A stretch of 64,000 nt of DNA from CBDESM01 sp965242485 (lineage in GTDB: Bacteria; Chloroflexota; Dehalococcoidia; Bin125), in NCBI GenBank assembly GCA_965242485.1, contig CBDESM010000003.1:2549402-2613401 (forward strand). The letters are read 5' to 3'. The notes below the pieces were generated by a model that did not search any database, was not told where the DNA came from, and worked only from the letters and a program-made list of their open reading frames with translations. The position numbers were made by a program, and so were the translations under genes. Positions 33,828 through 41,899 of the stretch are shown in pieces; position 1 is the first letter of the stretch; the number at the start of each line of letters is the position of its first letter.

Positions 33828-34637
33828 TCACTTCACGGCGATCGCGGCAACCTGGGCGAAGAGGTAGAGCGGATGCCCGGACCCGGACCAGCGCAGCCAG
33901 CCCTGCGAGAGCCGTTCCAGCTCGGCTTGCCCGGCGAGGCCGTACTCAAGCGACTGCTCGGCGATGCCGCTGTGGAGGATGCGCTGCGACCAGGCCTCGC
34001 CCCAGATGCGCGCGTCTTCGCCTTCGAGCAGGACGACGTTGGGGTGCAGTTCGTAGCCGGGCAGGCCGGCGGCGCGGAGCCAGTCGGGCAGGCGGCGGCC
34101 GGCGTCGGGTTCGGCGGCGTTGCGCCGGGCGACTTGGTGGTAGAGGCGGTTCCAGTCGTCGAACTCGGCGAAGTGCGGCTGCGGGCTCATGGTCGCGTAG
34201 TCGGCGTCGCGCACGGCGACGAGGCCGCCGGGCTTGAGCACGCGGCGGAACTCGCGCAGCGCGGCGGGCGGGTCGGCCAGGTGCTGGAGCAGCTGGTTGG
34301 CGAACACGACGTCGAAGGTTTCGTCGCCGTATTCGAGCGCGTAGACGTCGCCCGTTTCGAAGGATGCGTTGCCGATGCCGCGCTCGGCGGCGAGCGAACG
34401 GGCCTGTTCGAGCACAGCGGCGGAGAGGTCGATGCCGATGACTGCGCCGGGCGCGACGGCTGCGGCGAGGCCGCAGGTGACGCTGCCGGGCCCGCAGCCG
34501 GCGTCGAGCAGGCGCATGCCGGGCCGCAGCCTGGGCAGCAGGAACCAGGCCTCGACGGCGGCCGTGCGCCGCGCGTGCTGCGCGACCACGGAGGCGTGGT
34601 GCCCGTGCGTGTAGCGGTCGGCGCGGGAGTCAGGCAT
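33828..34637 (-). CDS. SAM-dependent methyltransferase (class I)
   Basis: This 269-residue enzyme has motif I LLDAGCGPGSVTCGLA, motif II VIGIDLSAAVLEQA and motif III VFANQLLQHLADP, followed by RVLKPGGLVAVRDADYA. This is the Methyltransf_11/25 type acting on small molecules. The substrate is unknown. Its start overlaps the stop of the DUF4202 gene by eight bases, so it is translationally coupled to it. Confidence 0.92.
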   Translation of the reverse strand: MPDSRADRYTHGHHASVVAQHARRTAAVEAWFLLPRLRPGMRLLDAGCGPGSVTCGLAAAVAPGAVIGIDLSAAVLEQARSLAAERGIGNASFETGDVYALEYGDETFDVVFANQLLQHLADPPAALREFRRVLKPGGLVAVRDADYATMSPQPHFAEFDDWNRLYHQVARRNAAEPDAGRRLPDWLRAAGLPGYELHPNVVLLEGEDARIWGEAWSQRILHSGIAEQSLEYGLAGQAELERLSQGWLRWSGSGHPLYLFAQVAAIAVK

Positions 34638-35235
34638 CGAAGTCGGGGATGGCGGCGCGCATGGCGGCGCGGCCGGCGTCGGAGAGCGGCAGGGCGCGGG
34701 CGGCGGCTCGGCCCTCGGCGCTCATTTTGCGCCAGGTGCGGCCGAGCACGCGGCGGGCCTGCGCCTCGTCCAGATCGGGCAGGGTCGCGTCGAGTTGGGT
34801 TTGGAAGAAGACGAGGCTGAGCGCGTCTTCGAGCGCTTGGGCGTCCGCGTCTCGGGCGCGGTCGGACTGCTTGGCGATCAGCTCCTCGATCCGCCGCAGC
34901 TGGGAGCGCGGGTAGCCGAGCGGTTCGAGGATCGAGGCGGCGAGGGCGGCATGCACGGCGTGCATCGCCTGGCGCCAGCGCAGGTAGGGCTGGCGGCCGG
35001 GCGGGAACTCGGAGCGGGGCACCAGCCAGCGCTTGACGTGGTGCGCGCGGGCGGCGAGCAGCAATTCCTCGCCGGCATCGGGCCGCAGTTGCAGGATCCA
35101 ACCGGTCATCAGCTCGGCGTGCAGCTGCTCCTTGGGGCGGAGGCGGCCCTCGTACTCGAGCGTGAACGGATCGCCGGCGTTGGCCGCGTCGATCGCGGCG
35201 ACGGCGGCCTCGTAGCGGTCGTCGCCGGGCGGCAC
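34630..35235 (-). CDS. DUF4202 family protein
   Basis: This 201-residue protein has the family pattern AIDAANAGDPFTLEYEG, then LLLAARAHHVKRWLVPRSEF, PYLRWRQAMHAVHAA and ALEDALSLVFFQTQ. The conserved His pair and RW suggest a metal-binding helical enzyme, but no activity is known to me. The GTG at 35235 lies two bases after the CaiB stop. It sits in an operon between the double CoA-transferase and the methyltransferase. Confidence 0.85.
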   Translation of the reverse strand: MPPGDDRYEAAVAAIDAANAGDPFTLEYEGRLRPKEQLHAELMTGWILQLRPDAGEELLLAARAHHVKRWLVPRSEFPPGRQPYLRWRQAMHAVHAALAASILEPLGYPRSQLRRIEELIAKQSDRARDADAQALEDALSLVFFQTQLDATLPDLDEAQARRVLGRTWRKMSAEGRAAARALPLSDAGRAAMRAAIPDFDA

Positions 35236-35237
35236 CG

Positions 35238-37724
35238 CTACTCCAGCACCTGTTTTGCGGCGAGCTGCATGATCTCGTCCTGCGAGTAGCCGGCCGCTTC
35301 GCGCAACACCTCTTCGGTGTGCTCGCCCCACATCGGCGCGCGGCGCGAGGGCAGGCGCTCGCCGTCCCAGAGGATCGGCTGGCGCTGCTGGACGAAGACG
35401 GCGCGCTCGCCCGACTGCACGCGGGCCCAGTTGGCGCGCATCGCCGCATCGGGGCCCTCGAAGAAGTCCTCCAGCCGCTCGACCGGGCTGGCGGGCACGC
35501 CGGCCGCGGCCAGTTCGGCGGCCGCCTGCCAGCGATCGCGCCGCGAAGTCCAAGCGGAGAGCATCTGCTCGATCGCGTCGACATGGGCGAGGCGGCCGTT
35601 GAGCGAGGCTAGGGCGGCGCGTTCGGCGAGCTCGGGCCGGCCGATGGCGCGGCAGAGCGCGGCCCAGTCATCGTCGTCGCGGCAGGCGACGGCGACCCAT
35701 TCGTCATCGCCGGCGGCGGGGAAGACGCCGTGCGGGACCATGTCGGTCGAGCGGTTGCGGTCGGGCGGGCCTTCGGGCAGGCCGTTGAGCGCCGCGGTCA
35801 TCTCGGTGTCGAGCAGCTGCACGGCGGTTTCGTACTGCGCCAGCTCGATGCACGCGCCCTCGCCGGAGCGGTCACGGCGGTGCAGGGCCGACATCACGGA
35901 GAGGGCGAGCACGTAGGGCACGGTGAAGTCGGTGTGCAGCGTGCCGGTGCCGATCGGGACGCGGCCGGGCATGCGCGAGCGCTCGCCGATGCCGCACATG
36001 GCGATGATCCCGTTGCCGTAGGAGCGCCACTCGGCGCGCGGGCCCTCGGTGCCCATCACGGCGGCGTTGAGCAAGATGATGTCCGGCTTGATCCGCTTCA
36101 GGTCATCGTAGCCGAAGCCCCAGCGGTCGAGCGTGAACGGCGTGAAGTTGGAGGTGACCACGTCGGCCTGCGCAACGAGGCGGCGCACGGCTTCCTTGCC
36201 GGCTTCCTTGTTGAGGTTGACCAAGCAGGAGCGCTTGCCGGCGGAGCAGTCGTTGAAGACGCCGTTCGTATTGATCGAGAACTGGTCGGGCGGCTGCACG
36301 CCGATGTAGCGGATCGGGTCGAGCCGGGCATGCGATTCGATCTTGATCACGTCGGCGCCGAGGTCGGCGAGCAGGCGCGTGCCCAGCGGCCCGGCGATGG
36401 CCCAGCAGAAATCGAGCACGCGCACGCCGGCGAGCGGCTGCCGCGGCGGGCGGCTGCGTGACGGCCTTTGCGGCTCGGCGGGCGGGACGGGAGCGGCGGA
36501 GACGGGCGGCGGGTCGTCGACGCCGCTGCCAATCTGCCCCCGCTCGCGGCGGCGCTTGATCTCGGCATCCGACCAGCCGGCCAGCTCGCGCAGGACTTCG
36601 ACTGTGTGCTCGCCCAGGGCGGGCGCGCGGCGCGCGTGCTCGGGTTCGCCGCGCAGACGCACGGCGGGGCGCGGGAGCTCGACCTCGCGGCCGATCTGCG
36701 GATGCGGCACGCGCTGGAAGAAGCCGCGCTCGCGCAGGTGCGGGTCTTGGGCAACCTCTACCGGCGAGTTGATCGGCAGCACCAGCAGGCTGTTGCGCTG
36801 GCCTTCGGCGCAGAGCTCGTCCAGCGTGAGCTGGGCGCAGAGCCGTTCGACCCAGGGGCGGATGCGCTCGCGGTAGTGCGCGCCGCGCCAGCCCTCGTCG
36901 CCGTATTCCTCGCCGCGCAGCTCGGCCGCGCCGCCGGGCAGCGCGCCGTCGATCCAGTCGACGAACCGCTGCCAGTGCGGCGGGTGGATTGTGAAGGAGA
37001 GCCAGTGGCCGTCCTTGGAGGTCAGCACGGTCGGCGCGCCGATCGGCGAGTGGCGGTCGGGCGAATTCGAGTGCCAGGGCCAGTAGTTGCCGTTGGCCGT
37101 CTGCAGCGCGGTGAAGGCGACGGCTTCCTGCATGCCGATCTCGACATGGCCGATCCCGCCCTGCAGCACGAGCGAGACGGCGGCGTGGGCGGCGGCGAGC
37201 GAGACCTGCTTGTAGGCGAGGTTGCCGGCCGGGTGGATCGGCGGGTCTTCGGAGTGCCCGTTGAGGACGACGTGGCCGCCCGCGGCCATCGCGCTGATGT
37301 CGCTGATCGGCTCGGCCGGGCCTTCGCGCCGCAGCGTGCAGTCGATGATCGAGGTCGCGTGCGCCCACTCGCCGCGCCGGCCCTTGTCGAGCCAGCCGGC
37401 CAGCTCCGGATTGGGCTCGCAGGGGGCGATCACGACGTCGATGGCGGCGAGCATCGGCTCGAGGTCGTCCCAGAGCGAGCGGTCGCGCAGATCGACGGCG
37501 ACCGAGCGCTTGCCGGCGTTGTAGGTGAGGTGGGCGAGGCCGCGCTCCCACTTCAGCGAGGGCGGATCCGAGTCGAGATGCGGCCCGCGCCGCCGCAGCG
37601 CGTCCACCGCCATGTGCTCGATCCGGATCACGTCGGCCCCGAAGTCGGCCAGCAGCCGCGCCCCGAAGGCCAGCGGCTCATCGGACAGGTCGAGCACGTG
37701 CACATCGGACAGCAAGTTCGGCAT
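35238..37724 (-). CDS. Tandem double-domain CaiB/BaiF CoA-transferase
   Basis: This 828-residue protein contains two complete type III CoA-transferase domains, each close to 400 residues. Domain one opens VHVLDLSDEPLAFGARLLAD and continues FGADVIRIE. Domain two opens at about 435 with GVRVLDFCWAIAGPLGTRLL and GADVIKIES. A Pro-rich linker (PPPVSAAPVPPAEPQRPSRS) joins them. Both carry the C-terminal LGEHT or WGEHT and EVLRE signature. Type III enzymes are often interlocked dimers of single-domain chains, so a fused chain could form an intramolecular pair. The substrate is unknown. It heads the DUF4202/methyltransferase operon. Confidence 0.93.
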   Translation of the reverse strand: MPNLLSDVHVLDLSDEPLAFGARLLADFGADVIRIEHMAVDALRRRGPHLDSDPPSLKWERGLAHLTYNAGKRSVAVDLRDRSLWDDLEPMLAAIDVVIAPCEPNPELAGWLDKGRRGEWAHATSIIDCTLRREGPAEPISDISAMAAGGHVVLNGHSEDPPIHPAGNLAYKQVSLAAAHAAVSLVLQGGIGHVEIGMQEAVAFTALQTANGNYWPWHSNSPDRHSPIGAPTVLTSKDGHWLSFTIHPPHWQRFVDWIDGALPGGAAELRGEEYGDEGWRGAHYRERIRPWVERLCAQLTLDELCAEGQRNSLLVLPINSPVEVAQDPHLRERGFFQRVPHPQIGREVELPRPAVRLRGEPEHARRAPALGEHTVEVLRELAGWSDAEIKRRRERGQIGSGVDDPPPVSAAPVPPAEPQRPSRSRPPRQPLAGVRVLDFCWAIAGPLGTRLLADLGADVIKIESHARLDPIRYIGVQPPDQFSINTNGVFNDCSAGKRSCLVNLNKEAGKEAVRRLVAQADVVTSNFTPFTLDRWGFGYDDLKRIKPDIILLNAAVMGTEGPRAEWRSYGNGIIAMCGIGERSRMPGRVPIGTGTLHTDFTVPYVLALSVMSALHRRDRSGEGACIELAQYETAVQLLDTEMTAALNGLPEGPPDRNRSTDMVPHGVFPAAGDDEWVAVACRDDDDWAALCRAIGRPELAERAALASLNGRLAHVDAIEQMLSAWTSRRDRWQAAAELAAAGVPASPVERLEDFFEGPDAAMRANWARVQSGERAVFVQQRQPILWDGERLPSRRAPMWGEHTEEVLREAAGYSQDEIMQLAAKQVLE

Positions 37725-37755
37725 GCCGCGATTCTAGAGCCGCCCCCGGCCGGCC

Positions 37756-38691
37756 TCAGTTCGCCCGCAGAAACTGCCCGTACCGCAGATCGAGCAGCTC
37801 CCTGTCGGGCCGGTGCTCGGGCCGTTTCGGCAGGTTGATTCGGCGGCCATCGGCTGCCAGCAATGCATCGATCAACGGCGAGTCGGGTTGCAGCCGCCGG
37901 GCCGCCCCCACGCGGTATTCAGTTGCGCGCTCCGATACGTGCACGTACCCGTCCGAATCGATCCCGATCAGATCCGCATCGAACGCCGAGCGATGCAATT
38001 TCGACAGTGCGACTCCGGCAGCCGGTCCCGCGGGCAACGCCGCCGCCGGGCCGAAAGCAGGCGCAAGCTCAGCGACGGCGATATGCGACCGCCCCCCGAC
38101 CTGCGAGACCGCGCATCGCCCTCCATACGCTGCCAGTACGCCTTCGCGGAAACCTGCCCGCTGGACGTGTTCGCGGGCCGTCGCGAGTCCGAGCCGCCTC
38201 TGATCCGCCGTCTCGGGCGGAGCGTCGTAACCGAAGGCGACTCTGGCCATCAGCCGCTTCGGGTCCCAATCAACGATGTAGGAAGGCAGGAGCGCTTGAT
38301 AGAAGCCGGTAGCGGAGGCGAGGAAGTAGATGATCGGCACCTGCCGCTCGCATGCCGCCTTCAGGTGCCGGTTCGAAGCGTTGCGGGGATCCGTACCCAT
38401 GAAGGCGTAGTCGATTACGTCACGATCTTCGAAGAATTACCGATGAACCTGCCGCTGATCGGCATACTTAGCGCCCTTCGCCCCAAATGTGGTCTTGATC
38501 GAGAGCAGGTGCGTCATTTGACGAGGTTTCCAGATGCCGCGCTGAGACCAGTCCAGGGCAATCTGTTCGTCATTCCAGCGAAAGCCCGCCTGAAGCTGCC
38601 GCCAAGAAAGCCCGCCGTTCTCATTCTGCAAGCGCCGCACCAGCGCGAAAGCAGCCGCGCGAATCTCGTGATCGGTCACCAAGTCGAGCAT
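37756..38691 (-). pseudogene. HNH restriction endonuclease interrupted by one in-frame stop
   Basis: Two frames, 38691-38437 (84 residues) and 38400-37756 (214 residues), are in the same phase, separated by one TAA at 38439-38437 and 12 sense codons (FFEDRDVIDYAF). Joined, they give a 311-residue HNH nuclease: HEIRAAAFALVRRL, WRQLQAGFRWNDEQIALD, RGIWKPRQMTHLLSIKT, then GTDPRNASNRHLKAACER and VPIIYFLASATGFY. The C-terminal HNH has SKLHRSAFDADLIGID. The usual AHI and C-x-x-C residues are altered (AEL, CAVS). The stop plus changed catalytic residues point to decay. A short product from 38400 could still be made. Confidence 0.82.
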
Positions 38692-38769
38692 TGGAGTAGT
38701 TTAGGCTTGGCGGCAGAGCCTCGTCGCTCCCGCGGAATCCGTGACGGGCGCGAAGACGGAGGCGGAGCG

Positions 38770-39336
38770 ATGTCGAGCTGGCAGCCCTTGGATGTCGTCG
38801 ATGTCGCGCGATGCTTGATCGGCGCATCGGCAGCGGCTGATCAGGCGGTGGACCTCCATCGCTTGCAGCGCCTCTGCTATTACGCGCAGGGTTGTTTCTT
38901 GGCGTTCCACGCGCTGCCGCTGTTCAACGCGCCGATTTTCGCGAGCAGGGAGGGGCCCGAGATCGAGGCCGTGAGCGCCGCTTTCTCGAGCCATTGCGGC
39001 GGGCCGATCCCTGCAGGCGAGGGCCGGGATCCGCAGAGCCTCGGCGTCCTCGCCGGGATGACGCTCGCGGCGAGGCCCCGGGAGCTGCCGCTGGACTGCG
39101 AGCCGGACTACATCCAAGAGGCGCACGAGCAACCGCTGTGGGCGGCGATCCCGCCGGGCGCCAAGATCGATCGCGAAGCGCTCCGCCTGCACTTCGTAGA
39201 TGCATTCGAGTACGGGCTGCCGGATGACGAGCGAATGCCGCGGGATCGACAGCCGATCGAGTACATCGAGATCGACGGCAGATTGCTCCTCCGCCATCCG
39301 AGCCGGGCGGGCGAGCCGCTTCCCCAGCTCGCATGA
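38770..39336 (+). CDS. Panacea/SocA-like (DUF4065) protein, candidate antitoxin
   Basis: This 188-residue protein has the Panacea signature LHRLQRLCYYAQGCFLAFHA, then PLFNAPIFASREGPEIEAV. Members serve as antitoxins in many toxin-antitoxin pairs or as proteolysis adaptors (SocA). The ATG at 38770 is preceded by GGAGGCGGAGCG. A TAGGCT -10-like element lies at 38702-38707. The next gene starts inside its stop codon (ATGA overlap), indicating tight coupling, which fits a two-gene toxin-antitoxin arrangement. Confidence 0.82.
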   Translation: MSSWQPLDVVDVARCLIGASAAADQAVDLHRLQRLCYYAQGCFLAFHALPLFNAPIFASREGPEIEAVSAAFSSHCGGPIPAGEGRDPQSLGVLAGMTLAARPRELPLDCEPDYIQEAHEQPLWAAIPPGAKIDREALRLHFVDAFEYGLPDDERMPRDRQPIEYIEIDGRLLLRHPSRAGEPLPQLA

Positions 39337-39647
39337 GCGACGACGGCGACGACCTCCCATACGATTTCCTCGCCGAGCCGGCCGCCACGCTGCCCGTAAA
39401 CGAGCTCGGCGATGGCGCGGTGTACCACTTTTGGGCGGCGATGCAGCGGCTGATCGGCCCGAATCCGGATCTGCGCCGCAGAATCATGATGATCGAGCAG
39501 GACCCGCGCGGCGATGCGGTGCTGGCCTACCGAACCATCCTGATCTTCTTCACGCGCTTGAACCGGCTCGTCTTCGCGATCAGCACGGTGGAGCGGCCGT
39601 CGCAAAGCGGGGACGGCGAGGCAGAGCCCGCTGCACACTCGGAGTAG
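39333..39647 (+). CDS. Small protein coupled to Panacea gene, candidate toxin
   Basis: This 104-residue protein overlaps the Panacea stop by four bases (ATGA). It contains VYHFWAAMQRLIGPNPDLRR and a hydrophobic/basic stretch AYRTILIFFTRLNRLVFAI, ending in an acidic tail. I do not recognise a toxin family. Its candidacy rests only on gene order and size. Confidence 0.6.
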   Translation: MSDDGDDLPYDFLAEPAATLPVNELGDGAVYHFWAAMQRLIGPNPDLRRRIMMIEQDPRGDAVLAYRTILIFFTRLNRLVFAISTVERPSQSGDGEAEPAAHSE

Positions 39648-39650
39648 GCT
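39645..39650 (+). promoter_or_regulatory. -10 element TAGGCT
   Basis: TAGGCT overlaps the stop of the previous gene and lies six bases before the ATG at 39657, so transcription would give an almost leaderless message. Confidence 0.4.
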
Positions 39651-39656
39651 GGGGGC

Positions 39657-40316
39657 ATGTCCACGGGGGTGATCATCGGGATCTTGATCATCTTGCTGGT
39701 GTTCGGGGTGCCGATTTTGCAGGCGGGGCTGCGGCGCTGGCAGCGGGGGCGTTCGCTGCGGATCGAGGGCGTGGGCGAGCTGGCGGCGGCCGCGGAGGGC
39801 GAGCGGCCGGCGGGCTTCGCGCTGCAGCTGCGGGAGGCGGTGACCTCGGAGGAGATCGCGCTCTCGGCGGACGACCCGGCGGCGCGCATCCGCGCGCTGG
39901 ACGAGTCGGGGCGGATCGTCGGCTTCCGCGCGATGTTCCGCGACCCGCGCTCCTGGGGCGAACTGTCGGACCTGCTGCTCGGCGCAACGCTGCACCGCAG
40001 CCGCGCGATGCGGCGGGTCGAACTCGAGCTCACGCGCTACGCGGACGCCGCGCGGGCATCCGCCGCCTTGGACGAAGCCCCGTCAATGCCGCAGGACGAG
40101 GAGGTGCGGATCGAGGATGCGGGCAGCGAAGACGGGTTCCGCCTGCGCGAGTGGACGCGGCTCGAGGGCGAGCGGGTCGTGCAGCGGATGATCGAGTACC
40201 GGGCCGCCGTCGGCGACGTGCTGCTGGAGATCTCGGCCGATGCCGAGCCGCCGGACGCGCTGCCGACCGCGGCCGCGCGCGATCTGGCCGACGCGGTGAT
40301 GCGCCGGCTCGGCTGA
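39657..40316 (+). CDS. Membrane-anchored hypothetical protein
   Basis: This 219-residue protein begins with one membrane helix (GVIIGILIILLVFGVPILQA), followed by basic residues, so the rest is probably cytoplasmic. The soluble part is mixed alpha/beta (FRAMFRDPRSWGELSDLLLG, VVQRMIEYRAAVGDVLLEIS). I do not recognise the family. It precedes the DinB gene by 15 bases. Confidence 0.65.
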   Translation: MSTGVIIGILIILLVFGVPILQAGLRRWQRGRSLRIEGVGELAAAAEGERPAGFALQLREAVTSEEIALSADDPAARIRALDESGRIVGFRAMFRDPRSWGELSDLLLGATLHRSRAMRRVELELTRYADAARASAALDEAPSMPQDEEVRIEDAGSEDGFRLREWTRLEGERVVQRMIEYRAAVGDVLLEISADAEPPDALPTAAARDLADAVMRRLG

Positions 40317-40331
40317 CGGAAGGGCGCGACG

Positions 40332-40907
40332 ATGCCTCAGTACACGCAACGGGACATCCACGATCTGCTGACGAAAATGCAGCTGGAGCGCGGCAAGCTG
40401 CTCGCGGCGGCGGAGCGGCTCAGCGGCGAGGACGCGGACCGGGTGCCCGTCGACGCCGAGGGCGAGGAGCAGTGGACGGCCAAGGAGCAACTGGCGCACC
40501 TCTGGGAGATGGAGCGCGGCTACATCGCCTGGTGCCGCGCGGCGCTGGCCGAGAGCGGGACTGACGTGACCGGCGTGCGCGGCGACCCGGTCGCGATCCC
40601 GATCGAGGACGCGCCGGAGCACGAAGTCCCGGAACTGCTCGACGCGCTGCGGCGAGAACGGGCCGGCACGGAAGCGTTCATCCAGTCGCTGACGCTCGAA
40701 CAGTTCCACCGCACCGCCAGCACCAAAGCGTTCGGCGAACTGACCGTGATGCAGTGGCTGCGCAGCTTCTACCGCCACGACCGCCAGCACGCGGCGCAGA
40801 TCGAGGGCCGCATCTCCGATTACCAGCCCAACTTCCAGAACGGCCCCGAGCCGAACCAGCGCCAGATGCGGATCGACCAAGTCTCCGCCCGCCGCGAAAA
40901 CGGCTGA
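40332..40907 (+). CDS. DinB-superfamily protein
   Basis: This 191-residue four-helix bundle protein matches the DinB/YfiT-like family. It shows WTAKEQLAHLWEMERGYIAW with the first His ligand and SFYRHDRQHAAQIEGRI with the two C-terminal His. Such proteins bind a divalent metal and include thiol transferases. The substrate is unknown. Confidence 0.87.
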   Translation: MPQYTQRDIHDLLTKMQLERGKLLAAAERLSGEDADRVPVDAEGEEQWTAKEQLAHLWEMERGYIAWCRAALAESGTDVTGVRGDPVAIPIEDAPEHEVPELLDALRRERAGTEAFIQSLTLEQFHRTASTKAFGELTVMQWLRSFYRHDRQHAAQIEGRISDYQPNFQNGPEPNQRQMRIDQVSARRENG

Positions 40908-40918
40908 CGCCGAACGGA

Positions 40919-40924
40919 TACGCT
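40919..40924 (+). promoter_or_regulatory. -10 element TACGCT
   Basis: TACGCT lies 23 bases before the ATG at 40948, with GCAGGGAGGGA as ribosome-binding site. Confidence 0.4.
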
Positions 40925-40947
40925 GGGCCGGCAGGGAGGGACGACTG

Positions 40948-41175
40948 ATGGCCTTTCGACCGAACGCCTTGCGCGGCGTCATGGGGCGGCTGAATGTTCC
41001 CAACGACGATGCTGAGGAGATCGTCGAGATCGTGGAGGGCAGCTTGGACGACTTGGCGACGAAGGCGGACATCGCCGAGCTCAAGGCTTGGATATCCGAC
41101 AAGCTGCTGGTCGCGCTGGGCGTCGCTCTTGCCATCGCGGCAGTTGCGGTGGCAGTTGCCGAAGCGATCCCCTGA
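40948..41175 (+). CDS. Mini tail-anchored coiled-coil protein, copy 1
   Basis: This 75-residue protein has LDDLATKADIAELKAWISDK followed by the membrane helix LLVALGVALAIAAVAVAVAE and ends AIP. It is the first of three adjacent paralogues with an almost identical C-terminal helix. Function is unknown. The plan resembles the region next to the membrane in DUF1640/CCDC90 proteins. Confidence 0.75.
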   Translation: MAFRPNALRGVMGRLNVPNDDAEEIVEIVEGSLDDLATKADIAELKAWISDKLLVALGVALAIAAVAVAVAEAIP

Positions 41176-41194
41176 GCAATTAGGGCGTTGAGAC

Positions 41195-41422
41195 ATGACC
41201 GCGCCGCGCTGCGTCATGGAACGGCTGTCCGTTCCTGGGCGGGAGGCCGACGCAACCGTTGAGGATGGTTTGAGGGAACCTGCAACCAAAGCGGACATCG
41301 TTGGACTGGAGCGGCAGATCGCTGAGCTCAAGGCGTGGATCGCCCGCAAATTTCTGGTCGCCTTGGGCGTCTCCATAGCCATCGCAGCGATTGCGGTGGC
41401 GGCTGCTGAAGCGATTCCGTGA
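41195..41422 (+). CDS. Mini tail-anchored coiled-coil protein, copy 2
   Basis: This 75-residue protein has EPATKADIVGLERQIAELKA, then the helix FLVALGVSIAIAAIAVAAAE and the same AIP end. It starts 19 bases after copy 1. The N-terminal third differs from copy 1 (MTAPRCVMERLSVPG), while the ATKADI segment and the helix are conserved. Confidence 0.72.
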   Translation: MTAPRCVMERLSVPGREADATVEDGLREPATKADIVGLERQIAELKAWIARKFLVALGVSIAIAAIAVAAAEAIP

Positions 41423-41847
41423 GGCGACCACGCGCTAAGAGACACCAGTTTCAACCGAATGCATTGCGCGACGCGATGGTGCGATTGGGCGTGCTGACAG
41501 GCAGCGCGGACAGGATCGGGCAGGACGGGTTGGACGATTTGGCACCACAGGTTGAGACCGCCAAGATCAAGACGGAGAGCGGAGAGATGGTCGAGATTGC
41601 GGATCAAAGCCTGTCGGATTTCATTACGACTGGCGACTTGCAGGATCTCCGCGTGGAGATGGCCGGGGTGCGCACCGAACTCGCGGATACGCGGGCCGAG
41701 ATGGCCGGCGTCAAGTCGGAGATGGCGGCTTTGCGGGCCGGGATGGCGGAGATGAAGACGTGGATCGCGAGAATGGTGATCACCGTCGTCGGGCTGGTGC
41801 TCGCAATCGCGGCGATTGCGGTGGCGGTGGCTGAAGCGATTCCGTGA
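41419..41847 (+). CDS. Mini tail-anchored coiled-coil protein, copy 3 (longer)
   Basis: The GTG at 41419 overlaps the stop of copy 2 (GTGA). The 142-residue product begins RRPRAKRHQFQPNALRDAMV, close to copy 1 (FRPNALRGVM). It then has a longer coiled coil with 7- and 11-residue spacing (EMAGVRTELADTRAEMAGV, KSEMAALRAGM) and ends in the shared helix VGLVLAIAAIAVAVAEAIP. It shows how the small copies could expand to longer forms like that at 16923. Confidence 0.75.
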   Translation: MRRPRAKRHQFQPNALRDAMVRLGVLTGSADRIGQDGLDDLAPQVETAKIKTESGEMVEIADQSLSDFITTGDLQDLRVEMAGVRTELADTRAEMAGVKSEMAALRAGMAEMKTWIARMVITVVGLVLAIAAIAVAVAEAIP

Positions 41848-41887
41848 GGCTGGGGGGCGGGCTCAGGTGCCTAAGGGCGGGGGGCGG

Positions 41888-41893
41888 TAGCCT
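41888..41893 (+). promoter_or_regulatory. -10 element TAGCCT for fabF-like gene
   Basis: TAGCCT lies six bases before the ATG at 41900, implying a nearly leaderless message. Confidence 0.45.
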
Positions 41894-41899
41894 GAATTT

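Noticed and set aside
35238..37724. Two separate CaiB genes with a missed stop
   Set aside because: The frame is continuous through a Pro-rich linker with no stop, and no ribosome-binding site precedes the second domain.
37756..38691. Programmed stop-codon readthrough or selenocysteine in the HNH gene
   Set aside because: The stop is TAA rather than TGA, no special context is seen and catalytic residues are also altered, so decay is simpler.
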